Assembly: GCA_016721845.1 (NCBI GenBank) | Contig: JADKHK010000003.1 | Coordinates: forward strand, 186,001-250,000 | Origin: Lysobacterales bacterium | GTDB lineage: Bacteria > Pseudomonadota > Gammaproteobacteria > Xanthomonadales > Ahniellaceae | DNA: 64,000 bases | Direction of reading: 5' to 3' | Shown here: piece by piece, positions 42,315 to 50,760 of the stretch | How the letters are laid out: every line of letters begins with the position of its first letter | Position numbering within the stretch: the first letter of the stretch is position 1 | The notes under the pieces: model-generated | Seen by the model: the letters and a program-made list of their open reading frames with translations, nothing else | What the model was told of the DNA's origin: nothing | Databases searched by the model: none | Made by a program: the position numbers and the translations under genes

Positions 42315-43100
42315 ATGAGTGGCAGGAAAATCGAAATCGGCGACGTCTTCAACTGGTTCTCGTCGGCCATCCAGCTGGCGCTGAAGAATCCGGGCGTGTT
42401 CGTCGTGATGGCCCTGATCTATGCAGTGATTTCGGCCATACCGCTGCTCAACCTGGCGATCATCGTGATCGGTCCGGCCTTGCAGGGCGGTTTCATCTGG
42501 GCCGCACGCGAACAGGAAGCCGGGCGCAAGGCCGAGGTCGAGCAGCTGTTCATCGCCTTCCAGCAACCCGGAAAAGCAGGACCGATGATCACCCTGTGCC
42601 TGCCGACCGTGGGCCTGATGCTGGTGGCCGGCGTGATTTTCGCGGTGATGATCGGCGGCGCCATCTTCGCGGCGTCGAGCGGCAGTTCCAGCGGCGCCGG
42701 CATGGGCTTCGCCGGCATGGCACTCGCAGGCTTGCTGATGATTCCGGCCGCGATCGCGGTGGCGTTCATGACCTACTTCGCGGTGCCGCGCGTGATGCTG
42801 GATGGCATTGCGCCGTTCGATGCGATGAAGGAAAGCTTCGCGGTCTGCATGGCCAACCTGGTCTCGATCATCGTCGGCTTCCTCTGCGTCGGCATCGCCT
42901 TCTTCATCCTTGCCTTGTTCGTCGGCTGGATCCCGCTGCTCGGCGCACTCGTGCTCGGCATCCTCGGCGCGCTGGTCGGTGGACCTTCGATGTATTTCGC
43001 CCATCGTCAGGTGTTCGGCAGCAGCGACGCGGTACAGCCGCCGATGGCACCGCCGGCGCCCATGGATCCGCCTGCACCACCCGCTCCTCCGGCTGCGTAA
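42315..43100 (+). CDS. BPSS1780-like multi-pass membrane protein
   Basis: This 261-residue inner-membrane protein has about six hydrophobic segments (first VFVVMALIYAVISAIPLLNL, last HLG-free VGFLCVGIAFFILALFVGW and LGALVLGILGALVGGPSM). The pattern GDVFNWFSSAIQLALKNPGV, GPALQGGFIWAAREQEAGRK and FAVPRVMLDGIAPFDAMKES matches a family of unknown membrane proteins named after BPSS1780. The tail is a Pro/Ala repeat. No function is known. The start ATG follows GGGGAG. A bidirectional terminator lies 22 bases after the stop. Confidence 0.72.
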   Translation: MSGRKIEIGDVFNWFSSAIQLALKNPGVFVVMALIYAVISAIPLLNLAIIVIGPALQGGFIWAAREQEAGRKAEVEQLFIAFQQPGKAGPMITLCLPTVGLMLVAGVIFAVMIGGAIFAASSGSSSGAGMGFAGMALAGLLMIPAAIAVAFMTYFAVPRVMLDGIAPFDAMKESFAVCMANLVSIIVGFLCVGIAFFILALFVGWIPLLGALVLGILGALVGGPSMYFAHRQVFGSSDAVQPPMAPPAPMDPPAPPAPPAA

Positions 43101-43121
43101 GCAGCGGCGTCGGCGAGAACG

Positions 43122-43148
43122 AAAACGGCCCCGATCGGGGCCGTTTTT
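43122..43148. terminator. Bidirectional rho-independent terminator
   Basis: AAAACGGCCCC (43122-43132) pairs perfectly with GGGGCCGTTTT (43137-43147) around GATC, with T or A runs on both sides. It serves the convergent genes at 42315-43100 and tatC. Confidence 0.9.
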
Positions 43149-43173
43149 CATTGCAGCCGATGGTGCCCTTGAA

Positions 43174-43923
43174 TCAGGTCTCTGTCGCTTCGTGTCGCGC
43201 CGGCAACCAGCGCGCGGCCAGAATCCCGATCTCGTAGAGAACGCACATCGGGATCGCGAGCAGCAACTGCGACACGATGTCCGGCGGTGTCAGCACCGCG
43301 GCGATCACGAAGGCGCCGACGATCACGTACGGGCGCGACTCGCGCAACTGCGGCGGCGTGACCCAGCCGAGCAGCACCAGGATCACCACCGCCACCGGCA
43401 CCTCGAAACAGAGGCCGAAAGCGAGGAACAGCACCAGCACGAAGTCGAGGTACTGGCTGATGTCGGTCATCACCGCGACACCACTGGGCGCCACCGCCTG
43501 CAGGAATCCGAAGACCGCCGGCAGCACCAGAAAATATGCGAATGCGCAGCCGGTGTAGAACAAGGCCACTGCCGATACGAGCAGCGGCACCGCAAGGCGC
43601 TTTTCGTGCCGGTACAGACCCGGCGCGACGAACGACCAGGCCTGATACAGCACGTAAGGCATGGCGAGGATCAAGGCCAGGAAGAACGTCAGCTTGAGCG
43701 GCGTCAGGAACGGCGATGCCACTTCGATCGCGATCATCTGGGTGCCCGCCGGCATCTTGGCGAGCAAGGGCTGCGCCAACAGCGCGTAGATGCGGTTCGC
43801 GAACGGGATGCCGGCGAGGAACAACACGCCGACCGCGACCACGGCCCTGAGCAAGCGCTCTCTCAGTTCGATCAGGTGCGCAAGAAAGGGCAGTTCACCA
43901 TCGACGTCCGGTGCACCGCTCAT
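43174..43923 (-). CDS. tatC: Sec-independent (Tat) translocase subunit TatC
   Basis: This 249-residue inner-membrane protein is the signal-peptide receptor of the twin-arginine system. It has six membrane helices. Family residues are present: the N-terminal FLAHLIELRERLLR, SPFLTPLKLTFFLALILAMP, FVAPGLYRHEK and the late FGLCFEVPVAVV, ESRPYVIVGAFVIAAVLTPP. Length fits E. coli TatC (258). Its start overlaps the tatB stop by four bases (ATGA). The bidirectional terminator follows. Confidence 0.96.
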   Translation of the reverse strand: MSGAPDVDGELPFLAHLIELRERLLRAVVAVGVLFLAGIPFANRIYALLAQPLLAKMPAGTQMIAIEVASPFLTPLKLTFFLALILAMPYVLYQAWSFVAPGLYRHEKRLAVPLLVSAVALFYTGCAFAYFLVLPAVFGFLQAVAPSGVAVMTDISQYLDFVLVLFLAFGLCFEVPVAVVILVLLGWVTPPQLRESRPYVIVGAFVIAAVLTPPDIVSQLLLAIPMCVLYEIGILAARWLPARHEATET

Positions 43924-44198
43924 GGCTCGTGCGGTTCCCTGGGGGCTTCGAATTCACGCTTCGCCGCGGCCACCGGATCCGCCTTGCGGATGGTCTCTTC
44001 GGTCTCGCGCAGGCTGCGCTTCAGTTCATCGGCCGCGATCTCGCGGTCGATCTCGTAGCGCAGATTGGTCCAGCTCGAACGCAGGCGACGCAGCATCGCA
44101 CCGACCGTGCGCGCAGCCCGCGGCAGGCGCTCCGGGCCGAGCACGATGAGCGCGACCACGGCGATCAACGCCAGTTCGCTGATGCCGACATCGAACAT
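43920..44198 (-). CDS. tatB: Tat translocase subunit TatB
   Basis: This 92-residue protein has one N-terminal membrane helix with the typical start MFDVGISELALIAVVALIVL, the GPERLPRAAR hinge and a charged amphipathic tail. TatB forms the substrate-receptor complex with TatC. It is shorter than E. coli TatB (171), as is common outside enterics. It lies 11 bases after tatA and overlaps tatC. Confidence 0.92.
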   Translation of the reverse strand: MFDVGISELALIAVVALIVLGPERLPRAARTVGAMLRRLRSSWTNLRYEIDREIAADELKRSLRETEETIRKADPVAAAKREFEAPREPHEP

Positions 44199-44209
44199 GA
44201 TTCAGCCGG

Positions 44210-44425
44210 TCAGGCCGACTTGTCGCGTTCGGACTGGGTCGCCGATTCCGCGGTCTTCTTGTCGGCTTCGAGCTTGGGCGTGTCTTCGCCGTCGGCCAGG
44301 CCCTTCTTGAATTCCTTGACTGCGCCGCCGAGGTCGCCGCCGATATTGCGCAGCTTCTTGGTGCCGAAGATCAGCACCACGATCAGCAGCACGACGATCC
44401 AATGGCCAATGCTGAAGGAGCCCAT
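44210..44425 (-). CDS. tatA: Tat translocase subunit TatA
   Basis: This 71-residue pore-forming subunit has the N-terminal helix MGSFSIGHWIVVLLIVVLIF, the conserved FGTKKLRNIGGDLGGAVKEF amphipathic helix and a short charged tail. TatA oligomers conduct folded proteins through the inner membrane. It opens the tatABC operon. One visible Tat substrate in the window is the DUF1501 protein at 32714-34306. Confidence 0.95.
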   Translation of the reverse strand: MGSFSIGHWIVVLLIVVLIFGTKKLRNIGGDLGGAVKEFKKGLADGEDTPKLEADKKTAESATQSERDKSA

Positions 44426-44470
44426 GTTCCACCTCGAATGATGAAGACGCCAAGAATAGCGCCGCGTCGC

Positions 44471-45148
44471 TTACTGTGCCGTGTATTCCTCGATCCGGTC
44501 GCGGAAATCGACGACCGCATTCGGCACCGCGCCGACGCCGCCTTCGAAGATGCGGCGCGGCGTGATGTTGCGCCCGTAGGTCGACTGGTTGCTGTCATGG
44601 TCGATGGACAGCACGGAACCGTCCAGCGCCACACCGGCGAACAGGCCGCGCGACCGCGAATAGCTGTAGATCTCGGCCTTGAGTTGGGCGTCGGTGGAGG
44701 CCTGGGCATTGCGCCCGACCGGACCGGCCGCCACGGCAGCATCGGCACCGAGGGTGAACTTGCCATTGACGATCTGATCGACGCCGCGCTTGGACCGGAA
44801 GACCAGCACCACGTCGGTCGATTGAACGCCGGCCTGGAAGCCGATGCTGCCGCCGGTGATCGAAATGAAGCTCGGGTTCGACCAGGTGCCGTCCGGCGAC
44901 CGCACCGAGATCAGGCCGCGGCCATGACGACCGCCAATCACCAGCCCGGCCTTGACCACATCCGGGATTACCGCGATCGCTTCCGCCTTCTCGATCAAAT
45001 GGCTGGGCACGCGCTTGTCCGGTACCGCCATGATCTCGGCGAGGACGCGCGCGGCGTTTTGCGCGCGCTCGTCCTCCTTGTCACCGGCCATGACCCACGG
45101 TGCCACCAGCAACAGCAAGAGCGGAACGACGGCGAAGCGGTGCGACAT
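44471..45148 (-). CDS. Exported SYLF (YSC84/DUF500) lipid-binding-domain protein
   Basis: This 225-residue protein has a signal peptide (FAVVPLLLLLVAPWVMAG) and a SYLF domain: KAEAIAVIPDVVKAGLVIGG, RHGRGLISVRSPDGTWSNPS, ITGGSIGFQAGVQSTDVVLV and GADAAVAAGPVGRNAQASTD. The eukaryotic SYLF domain binds phosphoinositides; bacterial ones are periplasmic with unknown ligands, often linked to stress. ATG 45148 directly precedes the signal peptide. It lies 45 bases upstream of tatA on the same strand, so the two may share transcription. Confidence 0.87.
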   Translation of the reverse strand: MSHRFAVVPLLLLLVAPWVMAGDKEDERAQNAARVLAEIMAVPDKRVPSHLIEKAEAIAVIPDVVKAGLVIGGRHGRGLISVRSPDGTWSNPSFISITGGSIGFQAGVQSTDVVLVFRSKRGVDQIVNGKFTLGADAAVAAGPVGRNAQASTDAQLKAEIYSYSRSRGLFAGVALDGSVLSIDHDSNQSTYGRNITPRRIFEGGVGAVPNAVVDFRDRIEEYTAQ

Positions 45149-45234
45149 GCGCAAGTCCTTTCGTCTGGGAACGGTGTGGAGATTGCCTGGCAATCTGACG
45201 CGGCCGCGATGAATCGGCCGTGAGCGGCTTCGCG

Positions 45235-46131
45235 TTATGCGCGTCGCGGCAGGGCGAGGGCGATCAGGCCGCCCAGCACCAGAGCCAGTGCCAGCAGGAT
45301 GCGCGCGGCCAAGCCGGTGCTGGGGACCGGCAATTGCGGCAATTGTGATCCGCCGCCGGGTCCACGGCAGCTGGTCATCGGCGTGATCGCCAGCCCTTCC
45401 ATTTCCGGCAAGGTCGTCGACACGAAGGTCGCGTTGCCACTCACCAGATCGATGCGGACGATGTCGCTGGGACGATTGTCGTCCGGCGGACGATAGTCGA
45501 GGATGCCCCAGAGATTGCCCGAGGCGTCGAAGTCGAGGCCGCCGTCGGCGAATACGAGGTCGGCCGCCAAGCCGCCGATCCGGGTGGCGGCGCCGGTCGC
45601 GGTATCGATGCGATAGACCCCTTCGTCACCCTGCGAGCCAAGGCCGTACAGGCCATTCGCGTTCGCACCCAGACCCGTGATCTGGAAGCCGAGCGAACCC
45701 GCAAGCGTCGCATGACCGCTGGCGGGATCAATCTGCCAAAGCTTTCCGGTCGTGTCTGACGAGGCCCAGAGGCGCCCGTCGCACGTGAACGCGAGGCCGA
45801 AATCAAGCGCGTCGAACTGACCGACACCCTGTCCGGTCAACCCGGTATTTCCGGCGCTGCTGCCGATCAGGCTGCCACGACCGGTCTGCTTGTCGATGGT
45901 GATCAGGGTCTTGGTCGAATCGACGATGCCGTAGAGCACACCGGTCGGCGACAAGGCCAAGCCTTCGACATCATTGAACCCGGTTTCACCGATCGGCGTG
46001 GTCTGGCCGTTGCCGAGATCGATCCGATAGAGCTTGTTGAACGACACCGCGTAGGCAAGCGGCTCCGCGGCCGCAGGCAATGCCACTGCGGCCGATACGG
46101 CTAGCACTGCGGCTTGCAGGCTGCGTCGCAT
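45235..46131 (-). CDS. Exported beta-propeller protein with IPTL-CTERM-like tail
   Basis: This 298-residue protein has a signal peptide (SLQAAVLAVSAAVALPAAAE) and six or seven beta-propeller-like repeats: LYRIDLGNGQTTPIGETGFN, GVLYGIVDSTKTLITIDKQT, LWQIDPASGHATLAGSLGFQ and VYRIDTATGAATRIGGL. Such repeats occur in DUF4394 and related proteins of unknown function. The tail QLPVPSTGLAARILLALALV, continuing GGLIALALPRRA, has the Pro-X-Thr, hydrophobic and Arg/Arg parts of IPTL-CTERM. ATG 46131 is used; the preceding GTG at 46134 is an equally close alternative. Confidence 0.75.
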   Translation of the reverse strand: MRRSLQAAVLAVSAAVALPAAAEPLAYAVSFNKLYRIDLGNGQTTPIGETGFNDVEGLALSPTGVLYGIVDSTKTLITIDKQTGRGSLIGSSAGNTGLTGQGVGQFDALDFGLAFTCDGRLWASSDTTGKLWQIDPASGHATLAGSLGFQITGLGANANGLYGLGSQGDEGVYRIDTATGAATRIGGLAADLVFADGGLDFDASGNLWGILDYRPPDDNRPSDIVRIDLVSGNATFVSTTLPEMEGLAITPMTSCRGPGGGSQLPQLPVPSTGLAARILLALALVLGGLIALALPRRA

Positions 46132-46325
46132 CACTCGATCTTCCTTCGCTCGTCGTTGTTCTTATTGGGTAATCGTCAGCTGTCGGGCTGCGACAGCACT
46201 TCGAATCTTAGTCAGGTCCCGGCCTGATTCAAAGCCTTGGACGCAGAGTGCTGTGGTTTTTTTGCGACACCCCGCCGGTGGTTAGAAGACATCGGCATCA
46301 TCACCAGATGTAGTAGAAAGGCGGC

Positions 46326-47429
46326 ATGAATTTCTTGGGTTTGTCGAACTTCGACCACGGCGCGCGCCCGGCCGCAGGCGTGGTTCTGGTCAATCTGGGC
46401 ACGCCGGACGCGCCCGACACCGCCTCGGTGCGGCGCTATCTGGCCGAATTCCTGGCCGACCCGCGCGTGGTCGAACTGCCGCGCTGGCAGTGGTTGCCGA
46501 TCCTGCATGGCGTGATCCTGCGCCTGCGGCCGCGTCGGTCGGCCCATGCCTATCGGCAAGTGTGGACCGATGCCGGTTCGCCGCTGATGGTTCACAGCGA
46601 ACGACTGGCAACGGCAGTCGCCGCGCGCGTCGCCGAGATCGCCGCCGGCCCGGTGCTGGTGCGCAGCGCAATGCGCTACGGACGTCCCGCGCTGGGCACG
46701 GTGCTGCGGGAACTGCAGGCGGCGAACGTGCGTCGCCTGCTGATCCTGCCGATGTATCCACAGTATTCGGGCACGACCACGGGTTCGGTGTTCGACGCAC
46801 TGGCCGATGAATTGAAGCGTTGGCGCTGGGTGCCGGAGACTGCTTTCGTCAGCGACTACCACCGCCATGCCGGCTATCTGGAAGCGATCGCCGAATCGGT
46901 GCGCGCGCATTGGGCGGTGCACGGACGGCACCATCTGCTGTTGTCCTTCCATGGCATCCCGAAACGCTATCTGCACGCCGGTGATCCCTATCACTGCCAA
47001 TGCCATGCGACGGCGCGCAAGGTCGCCGACTTGCTCGGTCTCGGCGAAGGCGACTGGACGCTCGCGTTCCAGTCGCGGGTCGGGCGCGAACCGTGGTTGC
47101 GGCCCTACACCGACGAAATCCTTGCGGCGATGCCGGGCCGCGGCATCCGTGCAGTCGATGTGGTCTGCCCCGGCTTCGCGGTCGATTGCCTGGAGACGCT
47201 GGAGGAAATCGCGGTCGAGAACCGTGACCGCTTTCGTGCGGCGGGCGGCGAGCACTACGGCTATATCGCGGCGCTGAACGATCGCACTGAACACGTCTCG
47301 CTGATCGCGCAACTGATCCGCGAACGCTGCACGCACTGGCCGGAATTCTCGGCCGCGGCGATGCAGGATGAAGCTGCTTCGCGCGCGCTGGTCGTCGAGC
47401 GCCAACGCAAACTCTCGGCCAAGGACTGA
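46326..47429 (+). CDS. hemH: Ferrochelatase
   Basis: This 367-residue enzyme inserts ferrous iron into protoporphyrin IX, the last step of haem synthesis. Conserved motifs: VVLVNLGTPDAPDTASVRRY, EFLADPRVVEL, LPMYPQYSGTTTGSVFD and the catalytic histidine in LLLSFHGIPKRYLHAGDPYH. The later glutamate-bearing GFAVDCLETLEEIAVENRD is also present. DPYHCQCHATA has cysteines like those of some [2Fe-2S]-free bacterial enzymes; no C-terminal iron-sulfur motif is seen. It is about 45 residues longer than E. coli HemH, mostly at the C-terminus. Stop is followed by the hydrolase gene. Confidence 0.95.
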   Translation: MNFLGLSNFDHGARPAAGVVLVNLGTPDAPDTASVRRYLAEFLADPRVVELPRWQWLPILHGVILRLRPRRSAHAYRQVWTDAGSPLMVHSERLATAVAARVAEIAAGPVLVRSAMRYGRPALGTVLRELQAANVRRLLILPMYPQYSGTTTGSVFDALADELKRWRWVPETAFVSDYHRHAGYLEAIAESVRAHWAVHGRHHLLLSFHGIPKRYLHAGDPYHCQCHATARKVADLLGLGEGDWTLAFQSRVGREPWLRPYTDEILAAMPGRGIRAVDVVCPGFAVDCLETLEEIAVENRDRFRAAGGEHYGYIAALNDRTEHVSLIAQLIRERCTHWPEFSAAAMQDEAASRALVVERQRKLSAKD

Positions 47430-47447
47430 ACCGTGTTCGAGGAATTC

Positions 47448-48275
47448 ATGATCGACACGCCGCCGCTGCAGATCGCGGCGCGGCGCAGCGGCAATTCGAA
47501 CGGGCCGAAGTTGCTGGCCCTGCATGGCTGGCTCGACAACATCGCCAGCTTCACGCCGATCCTTCCGCATTTCGCCGACCATCATGTCATCGCGATCGAC
47601 CTGCCCGGGCATGGTCGCAGCTCGCATCGTCCGGCCGGTGCCTGGTACCACTTCATCGATTACTGCACCGACGTGCTCGCGGTCGTCGAAGCCCTGGGCT
47701 GGTCGAATTTCTCGCTGCTCGGACATTCCCTCGGCGGCGCGATCGCGAGCGTGCTCAGCGCGGCCCTGGCCGAACGCGTCGATCACTTGTACCTGATCGA
47801 ATCGCTGGGACCGATCAGCACCGCCGAGTCGAAGCTTCCCGACTTGCTGGCGCAGGCCTTGCGCGACCGCGTCGCCATCGCCGGCAAGCAATTGCGCCGG
47901 TTCCCCGATGTCGATGCCGCCGTTGCCGCACGCCGCAGCAATCGCGAGATGCCGTTGAGCGAGGCCAGTGCGCGGCTGCTGGTCGAACGAGGTTTACGTT
48001 CGGTCGATGGCGGCTTTGAGTGGAGCAGCGATCCGCGCCTGACCCTGACCAGTGCGATGCGACTGTCCGAGGCGCAGGTCTGCGGCTACCTGGCCGGCAT
48101 CCGCTGCCCGGTGCGCATGGTCGTGGCTGACCCACCCATGCCCTTCGTCGATATCGCGCACATGCTCGAGCGCACGCGCATCGTGCCCAACCTGCGCCTG
48201 GCGCAGCTCGCCGGCACGCACCACCTGCACATGGAGCGGCCGGCGGATGTCGCTGCGGCGTTGTGCAGCGCCTAG
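47448..48275 (+). CDS. Alpha/beta hydrolase
   Basis: This 275-residue alpha/beta-hydrolase has the oxyanion block LLALHGWLDNIASFTPILPH, AIDLPGHGRSSHRP, the nucleophile elbow LLGHSLGGAIASVLS and a late histidine in AQLAGTHHLHMERP. It is probably a serine esterase or lipase; the substrate is unknown. Two starts are possible: ATG 47448 with GAGG five bases upstream, chosen here, or GTG 47433 with AGGA in the hemH end. It follows hemH immediately, a pairing seen in other Xanthomonadales, and stops three bases before the convergent DUF2167-like gene. Confidence 0.85.
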   Translation: MIDTPPLQIAARRSGNSNGPKLLALHGWLDNIASFTPILPHFADHHVIAIDLPGHGRSSHRPAGAWYHFIDYCTDVLAVVEALGWSNFSLLGHSLGGAIASVLSAALAERVDHLYLIESLGPISTAESKLPDLLAQALRDRVAIAGKQLRRFPDVDAAVAARRSNREMPLSEASARLLVERGLRSVDGGFEWSSDPRLTLTSAMRLSEAQVCGYLAGIRCPVRMVVADPPMPFVDIAHMLERTRIVPNLRLAQLAGTHHLHMERPADVAAALCSA

Positions 48276-48278
48276 GGC

Positions 48279-49331
48279 TCAGTCCTCGATGCGATGTTCG
48301 CTGGCGATCACTTCGCCGAGATCGTAGCCGGCATTGTCGTCCATCGGCCACGTGTAGTCGCCGTATCCCGCACCGCTGACGAACTGCGTCTTCGCCGCCA
48401 TCAGGCGGACGCTGCGCGTGCACAATTCGCGTGCGCCATCGAACTGTTCGCGCATGCGGAACCAGATCTGTGCTTCCTTGCCAAGCTTGATCGCGTAGCA
48501 GTCGAGCAGGAGTTCGGTTTCGCCGGGATAACTCATCTGGTCGACCCAAACGGCACGGTCGTAGGTCGCATCGTAGGTCGGCGCTTCGAGAAACTTCACG
48601 AACGAAAAACTCGGTGCACCGCCGGCAAATGCCTTGGCGTTGATCTTCGCGGTCGCCTCGCCCTTGCGATCCTCCAGATCACGATCGTCGGCGCCCGCCG
48701 CTTTCACGTGGCCGCGCTGTTCGGCATAGACCTCGACGTACCAGAGCGTGTCGAGCTGGGCGATGTCGACGCGCTCGTGCACCAGCCAGCCAATCACGCC
48801 GAGGCCCGGATAATGCTTGGTCCCCGACAATGCCTTGCGCAGCGGTTCCGCTTCGACAAAGCGCCAGTGCTCGGGCACGCTCAGTTCCGCGCCGGTGTCG
48901 GACAGCGTCAACTTGCCGCGATGCAACTTCAGCTTGGCGGCACGCTGCGGCCATTGCGCCACCGTCTGCGCCGCATTCGCGGCATCGGCTTCGCTCTGCT
49001 TGCGGAAGGCGGCGACCTGCGCCTCATAGGCGGCGGCACCATCGAGTCGCGACTTCTCGGCCGCATACGTCCACAACCAGGTCGCCGCGACCAGGCCGAT
49101 CAGGGGCAAGGTGATGTCGTATTGCGAGCCCCGATTCTTGTAGACGAAATAGCCGAGCGGCAACAACGCGACGTAGGCCAGCATGCCCTTGCCGGTGACG
49201 CTGGCGATGCCGATCCCGACCAGCGGCAGGGCGGCGACCAGCAAGCCGCGCCACAAGGCGAGCTTGGCCGTGATCAGGCCGGCCCAGCCGGCGAGGACAA
49301 GCAATACGAGCGTGGCAATCAGCAACAGCAT
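48279..49331 (-). CDS. Membrane protein with C-terminal DUF2167-like domain
   Basis: This 350-residue protein begins with four hydrophobic segments in the first 95 residues (MLLLIATLVLLVLAGWAGLI and LIGLVAATWLWTYAAEKS). The rest is a soluble, probably periplasmic domain of about 220 residues with LSDTGAELSVPEHWRFVEAE, GVIGWLVHERVDIAQLDTLW, YVEVYAEQRGHVKAAGADD and VWVDQMSYPGETELLLDCYA. This resembles DUF2167, named from similar membrane proteins; the match is partial and from memory. It is the last gene of a minus-strand run, nine bases after the upstream unknown gene. Confidence 0.6.
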   Translation of the reverse strand: MLLLIATLVLLVLAGWAGLITAKLALWRGLLVAALPLVGIGIASVTGKGMLAYVALLPLGYFVYKNRGSQYDITLPLIGLVAATWLWTYAAEKSRLDGAAAYEAQVAAFRKQSEADAANAAQTVAQWPQRAAKLKLHRGKLTLSDTGAELSVPEHWRFVEAEPLRKALSGTKHYPGLGVIGWLVHERVDIAQLDTLWYVEVYAEQRGHVKAAGADDRDLEDRKGEATAKINAKAFAGGAPSFSFVKFLEAPTYDATYDRAVWVDQMSYPGETELLLDCYAIKLGKEAQIWFRMREQFDGARELCTRSVRLMAAKTQFVSGAGYGDYTWPMDDNAGYDLGEVIASEHRIED

Positions 49332-49340
49332 GGGTGCACC

Positions 49341-49886
49341 TCAGATTCGTTCCAGCGTGGCGATCGCGTTCTTTTTCAGCGTCATCAGCGCCGCGCCGCT
49401 GCGCTGCGTCACGTTCAGCTGAACCTCGTTGCCCTTCACGGCTTTCACCTGACCCTGCCAGACGCGGCCGTTGTAGGTCTTGAGCTTGACCCACTGCCCG
49501 ACCAGCTTGGACAGGTCCTCGAACTGGATCGGTCCGATCGGTGGTCGCGCCGCCTCGGCTGCGGCCGCAACAGCCGCTGCATCGGCGGCGGGATCAACGA
49601 CGGCCGCCGGTGCGCTCTCCGGCACCGCTGCGGTTGCGGCGGCCGCGTCGGTCATCGGCGTCAGCACCATGTCGGCGCCCGGCACCACCGGCAGGCCGGT
49701 CGCCGGATCGATCAGCGGTTGCCCATCCGGCCCGAGACCCTGCAGAGCGAGCGCGTCGATCTCGGTCTGGGTGGGACCATATCGTTCACGCACGATCTGC
49801 TCGATGCGCTGCTCGTCCTCGTCCGGCGTCTGCGCGGACACCGCGAACGTCATACCCAGCAGCGGCAGCCACATCCAGATGCGCAT
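49341..49886 (-). CDS. Exported protein of unknown function with LSm/SH3-like C-terminal domain
   Basis: This 181-residue protein has a signal peptide (RIWMWLPLLGMTFAVSAQTP), a charged segment (DEDEQRIEQIVRERYGPTQT), an Ala-rich linker, and a C-terminal barrel-like domain of about 55 residues: LSKLVGQWVKLKTYNGRVWQ, GQVKAVKGNEVQLNVTQRSG and ALMTLKKNAIATLERI. The last part has the small beta-barrel pattern of LSm or SH3-like domains; this is a visual judgement. It lies between a zinc-peptidase gene and the DUF2167-like gene on the same strand. Confidence 0.55.
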   Translation of the reverse strand: MRIWMWLPLLGMTFAVSAQTPDEDEQRIEQIVRERYGPTQTEIDALALQGLGPDGQPLIDPATGLPVVPGADMVLTPMTDAAAATAAVPESAPAAVVDPAADAAAVAAAAEAARPPIGPIQFEDLSKLVGQWVKLKTYNGRVWQGQVKAVKGNEVQLNVTQRSGAALMTLKKNAIATLERI

Positions 49887-49962
49887 GGTCTTTCCCCGAT
49901 CGATGCCCAGTCGTGACGCAAGGCTAGCGCAGGACGAGGACTGCACGCACGCCGAATCGGTC

Positions 49963-50730
49963 TCAGTCGATGGCGTCGCCAATCCAGCGCGAAAGTTCGT
50001 GCTTCACCGAGTGGCCGTAGCGGTTGAGCCAGTCGCGCTGGGTTTCGAAGTCGGGATCGACCGCGGCGACGCGCGCCCAGAAGCGCGGCCCGTGGTTGCG
50101 CACCCACAGGTGCGACATCTCGTGCACGACGACGTATTCCAGTGCCTCGGGCGGCGCCAGCATCAGCGCCAGATCGAGGTTCATGCGGCCGTCGGCGCTG
50201 AGGCTGCCCCAGAGCGTGCGCATCGGCTGGAAGCGCAACGCGCTCGGTTGCTTGCCGACCTTGAGCGCAAAGTATGCGGACAGGCGCGCGACCTCGCGCC
50301 GCATTTCGCGCAGCAGGAAGGCGCGCATGGTGCGCTGGCTGATCCGCAGCGCATCGTCGTGCTCGAGATCGAGGGCGAAATCGAGCCGGCCCGGCGCGAC
50401 CGCGATGCGCGGAAAGCGATCGTGCTGCCAGATCACCGGCAACTGCACGCCGCGAAAGGTGAAGGTCTCGGCACGACCCGGCACCGGCGGGGCCAGCTTG
50501 CGTCCGGTCAGCTCGAGTTCGCGCAGCTTCTTCTGCAACCAGCCGGCGTGTTCGCGCAGGAAGGCGCGCACCGTCGCGGGATGCGTGCCCTCGGGCGCGG
50601 ACACGCGCGGGCCACCGGCGCCGATCGTCAGCGACAGCCGGCGCGCGCGCGGATGCGTGGTCGCGCGCACGCGCACGGTGCGCCCGTTCGGCGTTTCCAG
50701 TTCAACGATGTCCGACAACGACTGCGCCAT
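49963..50730 (-). CDS. YgjP/SprT-like zinc metallopeptidase (M48-related, DUF45)
   Basis: This 255-residue protein carries the zinc-peptidase motif VVVHEMSHLWVRNHGPRFW: HExxH at VHEMSH with a third ligand in the HGPRFW region. The N-terminal domain has RARRLSLTIGAGGPRVSAPE and TVRAFLREHAGWLQKKLREL, usual for YgjP/DUF45 proteins. The substrate is unknown. It begins 30 bases after the rdgC stop with GAGG before the ATG. Confidence 0.85.
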   Translation of the reverse strand: MAQSLSDIVELETPNGRTVRVRATTHPRARRLSLTIGAGGPRVSAPEGTHPATVRAFLREHAGWLQKKLRELELTGRKLAPPVPGRAETFTFRGVQLPVIWQHDRFPRIAVAPGRLDFALDLEHDDALRISQRTMRAFLLREMRREVARLSAYFALKVGKQPSALRFQPMRTLWGSLSADGRMNLDLALMLAPPEALEYVVVHEMSHLWVRNHGPRFWARVAAVDPDFETQRDWLNRYGHSVKHELSRWIGDAID

Positions 50731-50760
50731 GCCGACCTCGCGGAGTCGGCGGCGCCGGCC